Shown here: piece after piece, positions 1-10,622 of the stretch
How positions within the stretch are numbered: position 1 is the first letter of the stretch
How the letters are laid out: each line of letters starts with the position of its first letter
From: Thunnus maccoyii
Taxonomy: Eukaryota > Chordata > Actinopteri > Scombriformes > Scombridae
NCBI RefSeq assembly: GCF_910596095.1
Contig: NC_056536.1
Span: 18,213,291-18,277,290, forward strand
Reading direction: 5' to 3'
Length of the DNA stretch: 64,000 nucleotides
Program-made: the position numbers and the translations under genes
The notes under the pieces: generated by a model
Databases searched by the model: none
Told to the model about the DNA's origin: nothing
Seen by the model: the letters and a program-made list of their open reading frames with translations, nothing else

Positions 1-6
1 TTTCAG

Positions 7-3000
7 ATGAACTGCTTGACAATAACATGTTCACTGTAGCAGGCCGGATGATTGGGCATTCCTTCTTGCACTGTGGGCCGAGTTTCCCAGGACTCAGCCC
101 GGCCATTATTCACAATCTCTTTGAGGGTTCATTGGAGACTACTCCTGTGACAATACAAGACTGCCCTGACCTTGACATCCGTGACGCTGTGAAAATGGTG
201 AGAATTGAATTTAACTGAGGTAAACACATGAAAAATATGTAGGCTTACATTTTCTACAAACAGGCTCCATCAGTCACTGGAAGCCCTCAACATAAAACTG
301 CAATCAGTTTAATTTATTCTATGTGTGCCGCATAAAAAAATGTTCTCCATTATTTTTTATTCCAGCTTGATGGAGATACCGAATTAAAAGAACTTGACTC
401 CATCCATCAGCTCTGCCTGTCGTGGAAGCTCCCTGCACCAAATGCCACCAACAGGAAATGGCTGTCTAAAAAACTTCTTTTGCATGCTGTAATGTCAAAC
501 TGTCTCTATTTATTCTACTGCAGCTTCTCAAATCAAGTTACTTCATCCACACTAGTGCTGAACACAGCGAATCCCCTATCATTAAATATTAGATATTATT
601 ATTTTACTATATCCTTAAAAGACTGTTCCTAAGAGCATTCCCACATCTTTATTTTATGACATTTTTATTTAGAGTAGAGCTGACAATTAGTCAATTAATC
701 AATCTAGTTGATCACCAGAAAATGACTCGGCAACTATTTTGACAATTGAATAATCATTTTAGTCTTAAGGAAAACTGCTAAACTTGTGCTGGTTGCAGCT
801 TCTAAAATGTGAGAATTTTAAACTTTTACGTGTCATACAGGATAGTAAACTTCATATCTTTGGACCTTGGGCTTTGGGTATTTTACTGACAAAACAATTA
901 CTCGATTAATCAGGAAAATAAATGGCAAATTAATCAATAATGAAAATAATTGTTAGTTGAATCCCTATTATAGAGACAAATGTCATAAAAAAGGAAACAG
1001 ACATTTTTCTACTGGTTGCTGACCATTTCAACCATTAACATGATACCCAATAGTCACTGCAAAAGGTCATGTTGCTATTCAGATATATTGTCATAACCAA
1101 TAATGGAGTCGAGATCTGCTCGTCAGCAAGGAAACAGAGTTCAGATTAAAGGTATATCAGAGTCTGTTTCCTTGTCAACACAAGCAAAATATGAAAAAGT
1201 CGATGTCGATGAGTGGGAGGACCGCTCCAACAAAAAGAGCACTGGTTTCTTTCCAGTTTATGTTTGAAGACAGTTTCCAGTCCCTGTTGTCACATCCATC
1301 ATTAGTCCCTCTGCACTGTCATCCGCAACAGAGTCAAACAAAAACAAGTTTGCATGACTGACCTTTAAATCTTCGTCATTCGGCTTCCAATAATGTGAAG
1401 CCTGGCTTTTTGTTTTAAACTATCCATACAACTATCCCTCGGTTATATCTCAGATTTTCTATTAACTGTTAACTTCTTATCTATTAACTATTTTTTTTGG
1501 CATTGTAAAATCAATATGCTCAAAACTTTATGGCTACTTTAATAAACTTTCAATTCACTAACTTCATTAACTCCCAATTTAAAGCAACAGAGAGAAGATA
1601 TTGGTGAATTGTTTTGTGTATATTATGTCTCTTTTATTATTGCAGGTTATTAAGCGAACAAGTTGTCAAGTCAATCAGTTCCGAAGAGGCTTAAAAGAAA
1701 CAGGACTGTGGCCACTACTCATTCACAGAGGAGATGTGATCCCAATCCTGTTTCCCAGGGAGTCAGAGGCACAAATCACACCTCAGGTACTGAAGCAAAG
1801 AGAGTTGTTAAATGCTACAAATAACTGTCACTTATTCAGAAAGGGTACTTTGGAATTTTGACTATTGTTCTCATGGAACACAAAAATGTACAAGAAAGGA
1901 CAAAAGTGGCACCAAAATGTTCATAGATTTGCCGAAATCTACACATTGAAGATACACTCCCTGATTTGTTACAGCGACAAAATGGCGCCCCCTAAATTCA
2001 AAATCGTACAAAAAAAAAAACAAAATCTGGATACTCCTAATGTTATGGTTAAATTTGAAGATACGTCGTGCATAGGGCTGGGTATAGTTTAAAAAATTAC
2101 GATACCAGTACCCTTAAAGTGATACCAATACCAAGAGAGTACTTCATTCGATACTCAACATGCAAATGGAAGCATTCAGTTGTGTAAAATGCCACCACTC
2201 CACCCCATCCAAATGATTTTTACACATATACATTTTGAAAGTGTTCAAATTATTAAAATATTTATTTTTGTGGCATCTCGGCACGCTGAACTGCCAACTT
2301 GGTCAAATACGCCGCGCTCAACTTCACCACCACTGACTGTATGGGTTGTAGCTGCTGTGGTAGTGGGCCAATCACATGTCGCTTTAAATGAAAGAACGCT
2401 TATGGTGATTGACTGTGAGCAAAACCATACAAATAATTTTTCTAGATCTGGGTACAAAAAGGATCGAATGCAGGTATAATTTGACCAGAGCAGTTTCAAT
2501 ACTACTTGGTACTGGGTTATTTCAGTCGATACCTTAAAAGATATTGAATACCAATACCCAGCCCTAGTCGTGCAGTATGTTTAGCCTAATTACTTTTGCT
2601 TTCAAGTTATTGTCTTAAATACAAGATAACTAAAAACTGCCAAGGCATTCAGATTCTTTCCATTGCTACTGTAAACTGCACCAATATCAAACACTAAGAA
2701 GATCAAAGATTATTTTGGACTCAGTTGAAGTTACGTGTGATTTCAGATGATCTTTGATTGCATCATATGGCCATCATCTGTAACCGTCATCTTCGAGAGC
2801 TACAAAGTCAAAGACGATGCCGAGTGTGATGTCACGGATGTATCCAGAGTATCTGGCTACTTGAAAACATTTATTGAAAATGGTATGTATCAATATTATT
2901 ATTGTGATGTACAGTACTGTGCAAAAGTTTTAGGCACTAAAAGTTTAAAGCTACTGTAGCATGAAGTCTGTTTGGTACGTTTTGTGTTGTCTGATGAGCT

Positions 3001-3232
3001 GCTATTTAACACAGCATCTCCAGCTGAGCTAAAGAGCCTCATAAAGTTCTGGACAGGATGGGAGGTGCCAGCCACAGAGATGAAGGTGGAAATAGTTGAG
3101 GCAATGCTTCCCACAGCTTTAACATGTTTTGAGAAGCTGAGGTTGCCGAGGCATTACGCAGCATACAAAACATTCCATCAGGATTTGAGTGCATGCATAT
3201 CAACCAGCCACAGTGGTTTTGGCTGTGCCTGA
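7..3232 (+). CDS. HECT-domain E3 ubiquitin ligase, G2E3-like, 3' part only
   Basis: C-terminal part of a HECT ubiquitin ligase, which takes ubiquitin from an E2 onto a catalytic cysteine and passes it to substrates. Inferred exons are 7-197, 366-488, 1646-1786, 2747-2882 and 3015-3232. All splice in frame with GT-AG sites, and the stop is TGA at 3230-3232. The last exon starts after the acceptor at 3011-3014, giving the join ENASPAELKSLIKFW typical of fish G2E3-like proteins. The HECT active-site pattern LPTALTCFEKLRLP is present, with the cysteine codon at 3125-3127, so this part looks catalytically intact. The protein ends SGFGCA. The 5' exons lie left of the window. The family has many copies in fish, so orthology to mammalian G2E3 is not claimed. 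The introns contain a hAT-type MITE and a Tc1/mariner end. Confidence 0.75.
675..967. mobile_element. hAT-like MITE, ATTAGT/GATTAATC family, copy A
   Basis: AT-rich repeat in an intron of the HECT gene. It has imperfect inverted ends: TAGAGCTGACAATTAG on the left and TTAGTTGAATCCCTA on the right. The interior carries the ATTAATC/GATTAATC words typical of a MITE family very common in fish. The flanking octamers ATTTAGAG and TTATAGAG are similar, consistent with a decayed 8-bp target duplication. Related copies lie at about 3680-4440 and 14116-14340. Confidence 0.6.
2073..2566. mobile_element. hAT-type MITE with perfect 8-bp target-site duplication
   Basis: A 494-bp element in a HECT-gene intron. 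It starts TAGGGCTGGGTAT and ends ATACCCAGCCCTA, an exact inverted terminal repeat of at least 13 bp. It is flanked on both sides by GTCGTGCA (2065-2072 and 2567-2574). The 8-bp duplication and TAGGG-type ends are diagnostic of the hAT superfamily. The interior has no transposase; its open frames are chance. Words resembling GATACCAATACC recur near both ends, as in the fish MITE family that begins TAGGGCTGGGTAT. Confidence 0.85.
2910..2950 (+). mobile_element. solo Tc1/mariner terminal fragment in HECT-gene intron
   Basis: TA followed by CAGTACTGTGCAAAAG and about 23 further bases. It matches, with few differences, the reverse complement of the right end of the mariner copy at 21036-21550. No partner end is visible before the next exon at 3015, so it is a truncated remnant in the last intron of the HECT gene. 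Confidence 0.65.
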
Positions 3233-3297
3233 AAGGCAACATCGCTCACTGTAAATGTATGTCAGTATGTGTGTGACTGTAACTGTATAATGTGTAT

Positions 3298-3303
3298 AAT
3301 AAA
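3298..3303 (+). terminator. polyadenylation signal AATAAA, HECT gene
   Basis: Canonical AATAAA 66 bases after the TGA stop of the HECT-domain gene. This short spacing supports 3232 as the true end. Confidence 0.65.
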
Positions 3304-3343
3304 TACTTCCTTTATTACCTGTCTTCTTATTACGATTCTTGAT

Positions 3344-3407
3344 TTGCAGCTCTCATTGTTGGATTTGCTACACATTTGCAGCTCTCATTGTTGGATTTGC
3401 TACACAT
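3344..3407 (+). repeat. 32-bp direct tandem duplication (2 copies)
   Basis: The 32-base unit at 3344-3375 is repeated exactly at 3376-3407. The unit starts TTGCAGCTCTC and ends GCTACACAT. It lies immediately before a perfect inverted repeat. Confidence 0.9.
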
Positions 3408-3414
3408 GGTGACA

Positions 3415-3465
3415 ACATACTACAACAACTGGAAAGCCAAAGGCTTTCCAGTTGTTGTAGTATGT
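3415..3465. repeat. perfect 24-bp inverted repeat with a 3-base loop
   Basis: Arms 3415-3438 and 3442-3465 are exact reverse complements around the loop AAA. The centre reads GGAAAGCC-AAA-GGCTTTCC. It could be a snap-back duplication or a cruciform-prone site. The stem is too short, and pairing stops too abruptly, for a usual microRNA precursor. Confidence 0.9.
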
Positions 3466-3679
3466 GGTCAGCATGGCTGTGGCTGAGAATTACAGTTTCT
3501 AATTACAAGTGACAGCCTGAATGTACATAATGTTACATAATGATGCACCAACATCCAGTATCGCACACCGACTGTCATTATCATCTTTCCTGCATGTTAC
3601 TGATATCAGTTTATATATATAGCTTTCTAATACAGTTGTAAGAACTAATTCAAATTGAACTGAAATATGTCTTATATTT

Positions 3680-4440
3680 ATTAGTCGACCAACGGAAAAT
3701 TAATTGGCAACAATTTTGATAACTCACTAATCATTTAAGTCATTGTTTAAACAAAAATGCCAAAGTCTATGGAATATTTTATTTACAGTCCCCCTCCACT
3801 CAAAAAAATGTTTTGCTTGTTGTTCTTCAGTTGGTTGTTTGAGCGCTTATATGTATAGAGCGCTTTCAAAGGTACAAAGATGCTTAACACAGAAGAAGAA
3901 AAAAGAAATCTATATACAAAACACACTACAAGCAAGAGAACACACTAAAAGTACATTAAGTGGCCAGGACATTAAATCAAACATTAAAAACGTTTTGAGT
4001 AGTTAATGGATTTTTCAGTGGGAGACATTTTGTATCCAGCAGTTAAACCTTTTAAATGAAAAATATTTACATATTCATAGATTACGGATTTTTCCATGAG
4101 GGAGGGTAGATGTAATTTTAGATGTAACTTTACGAATTTTAACAAGGTAATTGAAGTTTTTTTTATGGAAAAACACATCAGACACAAATTATTATTCAAA
4201 GCAGAGTATCTTTGTCTTAAAATGTCTGTAGGGGAACTTCAAAATATTGTCTCATTTTTTATCTTAGTCTTCTATAATAGATGACAGACAAATTTGGGTC
4301 TTGGACTGTTGATCTGACAAAACAAAGAAACAGATTTTTCCTGAGTCCCATCTTTTGACATTTTAAAGGCCAAATGATTAATCGAGAAAATAATCTGCAG
4401 ATTTTTCAATAATGACAATGATTATTAGTTGCAGGCCTAA
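3680..4440. mobile_element. ATTAGT-family MITE, copy B, expanded or interrupted
   Basis: The left part (TAGTCGACCAACGG, then AATTAATTGGCAACAATTTTGAT) and the right part (GATTAATCGAGAAAATAATC, ending TTAGTTGCAGGCC) match the two ends of the family seen at 675-967 and 14116-14340. The interior is longer than in those copies, so another insertion or a composite is likely. Boundaries are approximate. Confidence 0.5.
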
Positions 4441-5639
4441 ATTTAAAAAACAACAACAACAACAAAAACATGTTGGTACTGTTAATGCACACCCAGTCTG
4501 CATGAGGAGTCATTATTTGCATGTGTGTGCCTTCTAGCTTTTGTTCTGGTGGTCAGTGCCCACAATGACCACATGATGGCAGCAGAAGTCAATCATTGTA
4601 GAGCTGAATACCATCTCTGTCCACATTAACAAGCTGCTCCACAATCCATCTCTCTTGATGCTTTCTCAACCATTAAGCATATTTGAGACCTTTAGCTGCT
4701 AGTTCCTAAAGGCCATTTAAGGTTGTGGTGATAAAGTACAGAGGCTGGAATTACTTTAAGATTGCGTCCCACTCAGCTGACTATTTGACTCTGATTACCT
4801 GTTAAAGGTTAACCTCTAGAAAGAGATAAAAGATTGTGTGATGAATTTGCTGGCTCATCAGATAAAACACAGAAAATAAGAAAAATCCGAAGTTCATTCA
4901 ACATCATTTGCGATGCAGTCAGCTAGAAGGTTATTATAATGCATCTTGTTCCACTTTTCTCTCAGAATTCACCCACTTTCACCCACTCAAGTACTGCTTA
5001 AAGAAATCTAAGAGAATACTAGATTATGTCTTGTAATTCAAGAAAAACAATCTTAATCTCAATCTCAGTGATACAAGGCAAGTATGTTTAACCTCATCAG
5101 GCAATTTTAGTAATGGCAGGATGCTTCAGGGCAGAGACAGACAACAGTTTCAACAATGGGGAGTTCATTCAGTAGCCTAACCGTTAGTTGATTGTCCTGT
5201 AAATCTCTCTTATAGCACAAAGGTCAGGTTTTATGCACGTTAAATACAGGCTGCAACCAAAGAGAAAAAAATTACTATAAAACGGGGAGGAAATGAATAA
5301 CATACCAGACATTTTTACTATTTAACATCAGCAAGGATATTAATAAATAAATGAGAAAAAACACATTCCTAGCTGCCTTTTTTTCTCTCAGAGGCCTGTA
5401 CTAATCTGAAACAAAAGGAAAGGGAGGGGAGAAAATGCCATTAAAATGTAGAAATTTGAGAATTTGCTCCTTGCACAACTTTAACTTTAACTACTCAGCG
5501 TATGGTTTATCTTTCTTTTCACTGTTTCTCGCTCTAATTCTTTGTAGGTATAAACTATTTCTCCAGTGTAAGGCAACACACAGCTTTTCAATCCAACTCC
5601 ACCCCCTCTTTCTCGCTCTCACTCTCTCACTCTCTCCCT

Positions 5640-5993
5640 CAGCCAGTGAGTCAGCTCCTCTGTTCCTCAACACACAAGACATTTGCACAGTGAAGCAGCA
5701 ACAACAGAAGCTCCTCCCTTCCAGTACATCTGGACCAGTAAAAGAGTAAAAAGGCACATACCAACACTGGCAGTACTGTGTCGCTGGACTAACTAGAATA
5801 AAGTTATACGACTTGTGTTAGTGAGAGAATTTACCTTTCTCTTACAGACTTTCTCTTGCACCTCCACCACCTAACTTTGGACCACTGGCTTCCTGAACAC
5901 ACCCTACTGCTGCATTAACGCTGCTCTGGGAGATCTGGGAGTCAAACCTCTACCTGTCTATCATCACTGACTGACTGCACCAACTAACTGCAG
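5640..5993 (+). other. csrp1: probable csrp1 non-coding first exon
   Basis: The stretch ends with a strong donor, CTGCAG then GTAAGAC, at 5993/5994. It is C/T-rich upstream and lies about 4.6 kb before the first coding exon, as expected for csrp1, whose first exon is usually untranslated. The transcription start is not determined; the left border is a guess. Confidence 0.45.
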
Positions 5994-7802
5994 GTAAGAC
6001 ATGTTGATATACAGGATTACAGACTGCTTTAGCTTCCTGATTTCTGTCTGCCTCTTGCTCTACCTAATTTTCCTACTCTGTCTGTCAATGCATTATCTTT
6101 TCGCTAAACTCTGTTCTCTTGTTTGAACAGCTATCGCATTTGACTTTGCAAAGAGGCATGACATGTTAGTTTGGTTTGGGAAGCGTGTAGCTAAACAGCA
6201 ACACAATGGGGAACACGTATCTATAATGCAGAGCGCTTACGTACAAAAACAAACAACTAATCATATACAGCGTGCAAAGATCTTTGTGCTCTCTGGTGTA
6301 GACAAAACAAACAAGGTGTAGAGTTTGATATAAAATGGCATGCAAGTCTAACTGATATCGATCGCCGCCATCAATCATACAGATGTCACATGCTGTCACA
6401 TCTACTTCATGAGCGGACTTCCTGATGTGAACTAAATTTCTCTTCTTCTTCTTCACTCTTTTATTTGAGCATTCTTTTACAATTGTCTGTCTCCCCCACA
6501 TGTCTGAACTTGCAGGTTATCAAAAACATTTCTCTAGAGCTGCCACTATCAACCTGTACAAGAATTATTGCTCGAATAAACTTAACAAATACCTGGATTA
6601 TTAATGTAGTGAAAAAACATGAATATTGGTTGAAGAAAAGCTTTAATGTTTAACTATTATTTATTGGGACAGCTGGGAGGGGACTTACTGAAACACCAAC
6701 AGTCATAAACCTTGTCTTTCTCAAAAGAACTGCCCTCATTTTATATCTGAGTTATGGCTCTAGTAGCCTTTTAGTCTCTAGTTCCTTATAACCTTCTCTC
6801 ACATCTCTATGCATTCCCCTCTTTGGCAGACTGACAGCCCTCAATCCTGTCAGGCCTGTGAGATGACTTGTCATGACAAGTCAGAACAGCCCTTATTTGT
6901 ACAAATCTAAATAATATTGACTAACTTTTCCCCTCTTTTCCTCAGATAAAAGTAACATATTATTCACCTATTCAACCTCTCTCCTTCTGATTTACATACT
7001 TTGTCTTGGAGTCATCTTCACAACATGACACTTAGCTCATGTCCAAGTTTTTACCTTCTACTTCTTCTGCTCCTCACTGATGTCTTGCCTCCAAAAATTG
7101 CTGTGCGATGACATAAAAGAAAGTTATTTGAGACTTCTGACTTAGCATTTCAAGTCACATTTTCCTAGTTGGGCTGCTGGAAAGCTCTGAAATATCTGTC
7201 AATGCCTGGAAAAAAACCCCATTCCTGATATTTCAGCTTACTTACTGGCACTGTAGTTTCCACAGGATGTTAAAATATTCAAAATGCAAGGCTTTGTATA
7301 AAATAATCCTGAAAACACCAGTTAGTGTCTGTGTGGCTGTAAATCTTAATTCTCCCCAGAAGACCTTTATTAATCCAGGCCTTTCACTTTTCCCCATGTT
7401 TCACATTCTGCCTTACCACTGCTGCCCTGAACCTTACTTGGATTAAATTCTGTGGTTGCGCTAGTTGCTTGTTGTTTGCAACACTTCTCTATTTTTTCAA
7501 TTTCAATTTTTGTCACTTTATCTGATCCTGACCTCATATGTCACACTGACAAGATAACAATTCAAGCAGATCTACAAGACAGCAAAACAGAACAGTTGAC
7601 ATCTGTTCAAAATAAAGCCTCATAAACTCAATGATCAAGCTAAAACAAATAACTGATTTTACATTTCATTAATTAGCTTACTTTTGTTTGTTTGTTTGTT
7701 TGTTTTTTTCTCTTTTAGTGGAAATAGTGACCAAAATGAGTCACTCAGAGATTATAATACTGCTGACATTATTACAGGCTTGGAGGAAGGCCTGAAATGC
7801 TT

Positions 7803-7824
7803 GGGTTAGGGTTCGGGTTAGGGC
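7803..7824 (+). repeat. short telomere-like GGGTTA array in csrp1 intron 1
   Basis: Reads as GGGTTA, GGGTTC, GGGTTA, GGG: three and a half telomere-type hexamers with one substitution. It is too short to be a functional telomere. Confidence 0.7.
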
Positions 7825-10622
7825 TGAAAAGACCAACCCGTTCTCATTCATGCATAGGCTAATATTTACACAACCCTGGAGATTTTTTTGTATCTTTATG
7901 ATTCTTGGTTTTGGGATTGTATATCAGCATCAGCATCTGTTTTATTAGCCAATGCATGCATACAAAGACTGTGTCTTGGCCTTTGCTCCCATAAACACAA
8001 CACAGATGAATAAAAATAGACAAAAGGTAATAATAATAATAATGAAATAAACAAATATTAAAATTAAATTGAAATTTCAAAAATCTATTTACAGAACGGA
8101 ATAGTAACAGTTTTGAAATGGGATAATACAATAATAAAATATTGACTGTACAAAGGAAAAATGGAAAACATAGATAATGATTCAAACAACATGCAACCAC
8201 CATAGCAACAATAGAAAGCCTGCAAGACTCTTCGTAATAACTGACAAACTAAACATCATATATATTCACTGAACGAAGATTATGAAAATAAAATGCACAT
8301 CTCTCTCTAGAGATGTTATCAAAACGCATTGTAACTATCTTAAAATATTGCATTTTCCACTGAGAATAGATGGAATGGTAGCCATTTTTTTTGTTTGAAC
8401 AGACAGAAACTTGACAGTCACATGATGTGGACACAGGCCAATAGAAATAAACAGGCCAAAAAAAACAGGCATAGGCTAATACATTTTGCACTATGGACCA
8501 ACGCAGCTATTACACATTTTGATGTGAGACTGGTTGTCTTTAAATAGCGCCCTGATAGGTAAAAATTACCAAATAGACTGAGGTTGGTTGAAGTCAAGCG
8601 TCTCTTTAATTCAAACCAAACATATGTTGTAGACACGGAGAGTACGCAGAGTCTCCGTGGAGAATTCTGACAAGACAAAGGAAAGACACTAGTATATATT
8701 GACGGCCTTGATGCCCTGGGAGGCACCTCTAGTTGTTTACAGATTCCTTCTAACAGCCCCAGACAAAACTTTACAGAGCTCTCACTTTCCCATGATGACC
8801 ATGATGTCCATATGTCTATTATAGTGTTCCCCTCAAGGCCCTGCCGTCAAATACATACATACATATGACCATATCTACTTAACTAATACATGAATTTTTC
8901 TATCACGCCCAGAAACAAGACTAGATCAAAACCTAGTATATCGCTGGACTGTGAATGGTCAATGTGCGAAATTGTGGCCAGTTTGTTACAGGGATAGTCA
9001 GTGAATTCTATAATGTGAATTCCTGGATATTAAATGTTCATCTGCAATTTTCTGTAGTGGTCTCAGTAATATTTGTTGTTAAAGTACTGAAGTAGCATCG
9101 CATTGCATGACATGATTAAGCAATATTTGATTTTAAAAAAAGGTTATGAATGCAGTTGCAATAACAATACTTTCCACTCATATCTTGGGATGTTTGATTT
9201 GAAAGAGAACTTATTGTAATTTTAATAATAATTATAATTATTCTAATTATCTGTTAACTCCCCCTGCTTTCATTTGTTCCTGTTTGCAGATGTCTGTAAA
9301 CATATGGTCTCATCCATGTTTACATAGGATTAGCATGCTAAGCTAACAGGCCGTCAGCTGGGTGATGTTATATCCGTGCCGTAATGTCTATTAAAACACC
9401 ATTAATACAGCTGTCACCTGCCTAGCACGTTATGTTTAATTTGGGGGTGTTGTATTTACTTTTAGAGAGAGAGAGTGACAGAGAGACAATTTGGTACAGC
9501 CAAGTTTCTCTGGGTGTGGAATATGAGTCAAAGGATCACGTAGCCTATATATATATTCAGACATGCTTTAAAAAAAACAGGAAGCGTGTCCAAGGCTGAT
9601 AGGAAACGGCCTAACACGTTCATACTCTGCTCTGAGAGCTAAGCTCCACCCTCTGACCAGCAGAAACAGAAGCTGACCCAGGTAGATCTGCAAGTTCAAC
9701 TTCAACATATTTCCTGCCTAATAACACAACCATACAACCCTGATTGCGAGATACAGTTTGCATAAATAATGTAGAAAGAGACGGACAGGCAGGGAGTAGA
9801 TTGTGTTAGTCGGGGACAGGGAGGTGGGAGGGTTTACACGGTCAGGAATGTGGATGTGGATACTCGAGAATGGACTGGGAGGGTCACGCTGGGAATCACA
9901 CTGGGTAGAAACAGGCAAGGTGCCAGGGTCTGTCACATCCTACCAACTTTAAAACTACTCAGTAGGTCACGCTTTCACATTAGTTCCACACTTGCTGTGT
10001 CCAGTCTTCAAGACAAGCCACTGCAACAAGAGGGAGACAGACTTTCATATCCAACCAATTAACAAAAAACAAATTCTTCTATTTTTCCAACTGCTGGCTT
10101 GCTGGTCTTTAAAAGAAACCACGGAGAACTGGCAGGAGTGAAATTACAGGACCCAGGCCTGGATTGACAAAACCAAAATTACAGGGAACCAAATATGGAT
10201 CTTTAAATGCTTTTCTAACAAAAAAAAATCAAAAAGAAATATATTAGTTCATTGACATTTGTTTTTCTATGCAAGGCTTTTTTTCCACATGTAAGTTACA
10301 GGCCTTTGAACCAGGTCAATAAAATAACATGAATTGTATGCCTGAAAAAAAAGAAAGAAAAACTTTTAGTATGCTTTTAGCTACAATCTCTTTCCCATTG
10401 TTCACTCTTTTCCACTATCTTATTCACTATCAGCTACTCCTCTCTGAAAAGTAGATAATCACCACCCCGGGGTCAGAAATACTTCTCTTTCTTAAGGTGC
10501 TGTATCTTTGTGGACAGCCTCTGGATAAACAAGATCTAGATTAAAATAAAGTTTAAAAGTCCTCAGACTAATCACAGTGTGTTTCTGTGTTTCTATGTTC
10601 ATGCTACATGTGTTACAAAGGG

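Larger units (their letters stand above)
3304..5560. other. intergenic region between the HECT gene and csrp1
   Basis: No coding exon seen. It holds a 32-bp tandem duplication and a perfect hairpin (3344-3465), a split or expanded copy of the ATTAGT MITE family (about 3680-4440), and AT-rich unique sequence. The open frames at 3743-4006 and 3984-4284 fall inside or next to the repeat and resemble no known family. Confidence 0.6.

Noticed and set aside
2180-2499. 99-aa and 84-aa overlapping frames
   Set aside because: Entirely inside the hAT-type MITE; no similarity to transposase.
2967-3014. Earlier start for the last HECT exon (acceptor ATGAAG at 2966)
   Set aside because: Frame would be kept, but the acceptor lacks a pyrimidine tract and adds residues not found in the family; ACACAG at 3011-3014 gives the expected junction.
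3415-3465. microRNA precursor
   Set aside because: The stem is perfect and short with a 3-base loop, unlike vertebrate precursors (longer, imperfect, larger loop).
9600-9685. Alternative first exon of csrp1 (TATA-like box near 9547, donor-like CAG/GTAGAT at 9680)
   Set aside because: Only weak motif evidence; the exon ending at 5993 has a much better donor. Left as unproven.
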